Of a stretch of 25,927 nt of DNA, positions 24,781 to 25,927 are shown piece by piece. Source of the stretch: an uncultured Oscillospiraceae bacterium (GTDB taxonomy: Bacteria > Bacillota > Clostridia > Oscillospirales > Ruminococcaceae); contig CAKTCT010000037.1 of assembly GCA_934539585.1 (NCBI GenBank), forward strand, positions 1 to 25,927, in the 5' to 3' direction. The stretch's first letter is position 1. Every line of letters starts with the position of its first letter. A program made the position numbers and the translations under genes. The notes beneath the pieces are model-generated. The model saw nothing but the letters and a program-made list of their open reading frames with translations, did no database searches and was not told the origin of the DNA.

Positions 24781-24992
24781 AATCCGGCCTTGCACCAGCG
24801 CCGCCAGGAGCTGCGGGAGAAGCTGGCCGGGGAGCAGGACATCCCGGCCTATCTGGTTTTCACCAACGCAGCCGATGTGTGCCGCCGCCGTCCTGCCACC
24901 CCTCCGAGGAATTCCTGGAGGTTTCCGGGGTGGGGAAGCGGAAGCTGGAGCGGTACGGGGAGGAATTTCTCCGGATGATCCGGCGAGAATGA
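24761..24992 (+). pseudogene. Decayed third HRDC repeat downstream of recQ
   Basis: From 24781 the DNA closely matches HRDC units 1 and 2 but cannot be read as part of RecQ. Decay events visible are a GAG-to-TAG change at 24758, a one-base loss in the linker, loss of 6 bases near 24870 (ALEDMC becomes ADVC), and a two-base gain near 24900. Frame 1 gives NPALHQRRQELREKLAGEQD and frame 3 then gives EEFLEVSGVGKRKLERYGEE, ending at TGA 24990-24992. A separate functional product is unlikely because it lacks a start with a ribosome binding site. Confidence 0.85.
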
Positions 24993-25017
24993 CATTGAGA
25001 AAACGGAGGACTCCGAT

Positions 25018-25728
25018 ATGTTTACGACGGAGCATTTTATATGGATCGGGCTGTGCGCGGCCTTTGTGGCCGGGATGTCCGTGATCGGTGTAAAGCGGAA
25101 ATTTTCCCTTCGGAGGGCGGGGATGATCATGACGGTCCTCTGCGCTTTCAGCGAGGTCAGCAAGGTTCTGGGCGGGATGCTGGAAAGCCCCGGCGGCGGG
25201 ATGCATCTGGACCCGCTGAACCTGCCCCTTCATCTGTGCAGCCTGATGCTCTTTGCGGTGCTGTACCTGACCTTCGGAAAAGAGGGGAGATTCCGGCAGC
25301 TGCTGGCAAATTTCACGGCGGTCATGGGGACCCTGGGGAGCTTTTTCGCTATACTCATCCCCACCAATGGAACAGACTTCACGACGCTGCCGGCCTACCA
25401 GTGCTTCGTGTATCACGGAGGGCTCATGTGGTTCTCTTTATATCTGATTTTTTCCGGTCAGGCGCAGCTGGGCAGCCTCCGGAGCTTTCTGGGAAATCTG
25501 GGGCTGCTGGCGGCCCTGGCCTTCGGGATGCTGTATGTCAACGGGGCCCTTTCCATCTACGACACCAACTTTTTCTATCTGACCCGGCCGCCCATGGAGG
25601 GGCTGCCCTACCTCAATCTGGACCACGGATGGTACGTTTACTTTTTCCGGCTGCTGGGGCTGGGAACAGTGCTGGTGGGGTTGTTCCACCTGCCCTTTTG
25701 GGTGAAAAGCCGTGGGAAAAAGCGGTGA
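25018..25728 (+). CDS. YwaF/TIGR02206-type integral membrane protein
   Basis: This 236-residue protein has about six transmembrane helices and resembles the TIGR02206/YwaF family of Firmicutes membrane proteins, whose function is not established. Visible features are HFIWIGLCAAFVAGMSVIG at the N-terminus, the polar-flanked LDPLNLPLHLCSLMLFAVLY (about 64-83) typical of the family, FVYHGGLMWFSLYLIFSG (about 130-147), and a basic end (WVKSRGKKR). GGAGG lies about 10 bases before the ATG. It is on the same strand as recQ and separated from it by the HRDC remnant, so co-transcription is possible. Confidence 0.8.
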   Translation: MFTTEHFIWIGLCAAFVAGMSVIGVKRKFSLRRAGMIMTVLCAFSEVSKVLGGMLESPGGGMHLDPLNLPLHLCSLMLFAVLYLTFGKEGRFRQLLANFTAVMGTLGSFFAILIPTNGTDFTTLPAYQCFVYHGGLMWFSLYLIFSGQAQLGSLRSFLGNLGLLAALAFGMLYVNGALSIYDTNFFYLTRPPMEGLPYLNLDHGWYVYFFRLLGLGTVLVGLFHLPFWVKSRGKKR

Positions 25729-25879
25729 TTTTTGGGAAAAATAGGTGCGGTCCGGGTACGGACAGGGTACGGCCAAGGAATCAACATCGCCGGCTTGAGG
25801 AAGGGGCTGCGCCTTCCCGAAGCGGGCAACGAAAAATGCCTCCTGCTGCGATGGACCATCCCCCCAAAAACGGACAGTG

Positions 25880-25927
25880 AAAAAAAGCACCTCCTGTTGT
25901 AGAATAGAAACTGCAACAGGAGGAGCT
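25880..25927 (-). terminator. Rho-independent terminator of a minus-strand gene right of the window
   Basis: CCTCCTGTTG (25890-25899) pairs with CAACAGGAGG (25914-25923), and outer bases AGC/GCT pair beyond one mismatch. Read on the minus strand the hairpin is followed by seven T (25880-25886). It therefore ends a leftward transcript from beyond the right edge. The 25729-25879 stretch before it holds nothing I can support. Confidence 0.75.

Noticed and set aside
24761..24992. Programmed frameshift or readthrough extending RecQ into a third HRDC domain
   Set aside because: It would need readthrough of TAG plus two separate frame changes, and no slippery site or stimulatory structure is apparent. 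Decay is simpler.

Overview
The window looks like a chromosomal segment of a G+C-rich, anaerobic, spore-forming-lineage Clostridia, most likely an Oscillospiraceae-type gut bacterium. The basis is Firmicutes-style AGGAG ribosome binding sites, an FprA flavodiiron protein, LrgA/LrgB, a class B sortase, a ThiI without a rhodanese domain, a LexA/DinR-like box at uvrB, and a SpoIID-domain protein. The genus cannot be fixed from the sequence alone. I saw no rRNA, tRNA, CRISPR array, transposase or phage module.

Layout. (1) 1-5137 is a carbohydrate-catabolism block. It holds the tail of a sugar ABC permease, a Gfo/Idh/MocA dehydrogenase on +, and a three-gene minus operon (TIM-barrel isomerase, Gfo/Idh/MocA dehydrogenase, TIM-barrel isomerase). 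A divergent AraC regulator shares its -10 region with that operon. (2) 5139-12476 is a compact eight-gene minus operon running cysteine desulfurase, thiI, lrgA, lrgB, a PncC-like/sortase B fusion, a membrane-anchored low-complexity protein, a SpoIID-domain protein and a GrpB-family protein. It has one good promoter upstream and a two-way terminator at the end, so it joins tRNA thiolation to cell-envelope genes. (3) 12594-20146 is on +: radC-ridA, then uvrB-uvrA behind a promoter with a LexA-like box, then fprA behind a TTGACA/TATAGT promoter with a PerR-like inverted repeat. (4) 20158-21359 holds two divergent small genes, an 18-bp perfect palindrome and a minus-strand amidase-like gene with an SH3-type tail. 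(5) 21579-25728 is on +: an M14 carboxypeptidase of clearly lower G+C (probably acquired), a RecQ helicase with two near-identical HRDC domains followed by a decayed third copy, and a YwaF-like membrane protein. A minus-strand terminator for a gene beyond the right edge closes the window.

The most unusual items are the membrane-spanning fusion of an apparently inactive PncC/CinA-C domain to a sortase with a non-canonical active site, the HRDC array caught between expansion and decay, the face-to-face promoters sharing one -10 element, and the orphan palindrome at 20545-20562. No wholly new defence or mobile system was evident.
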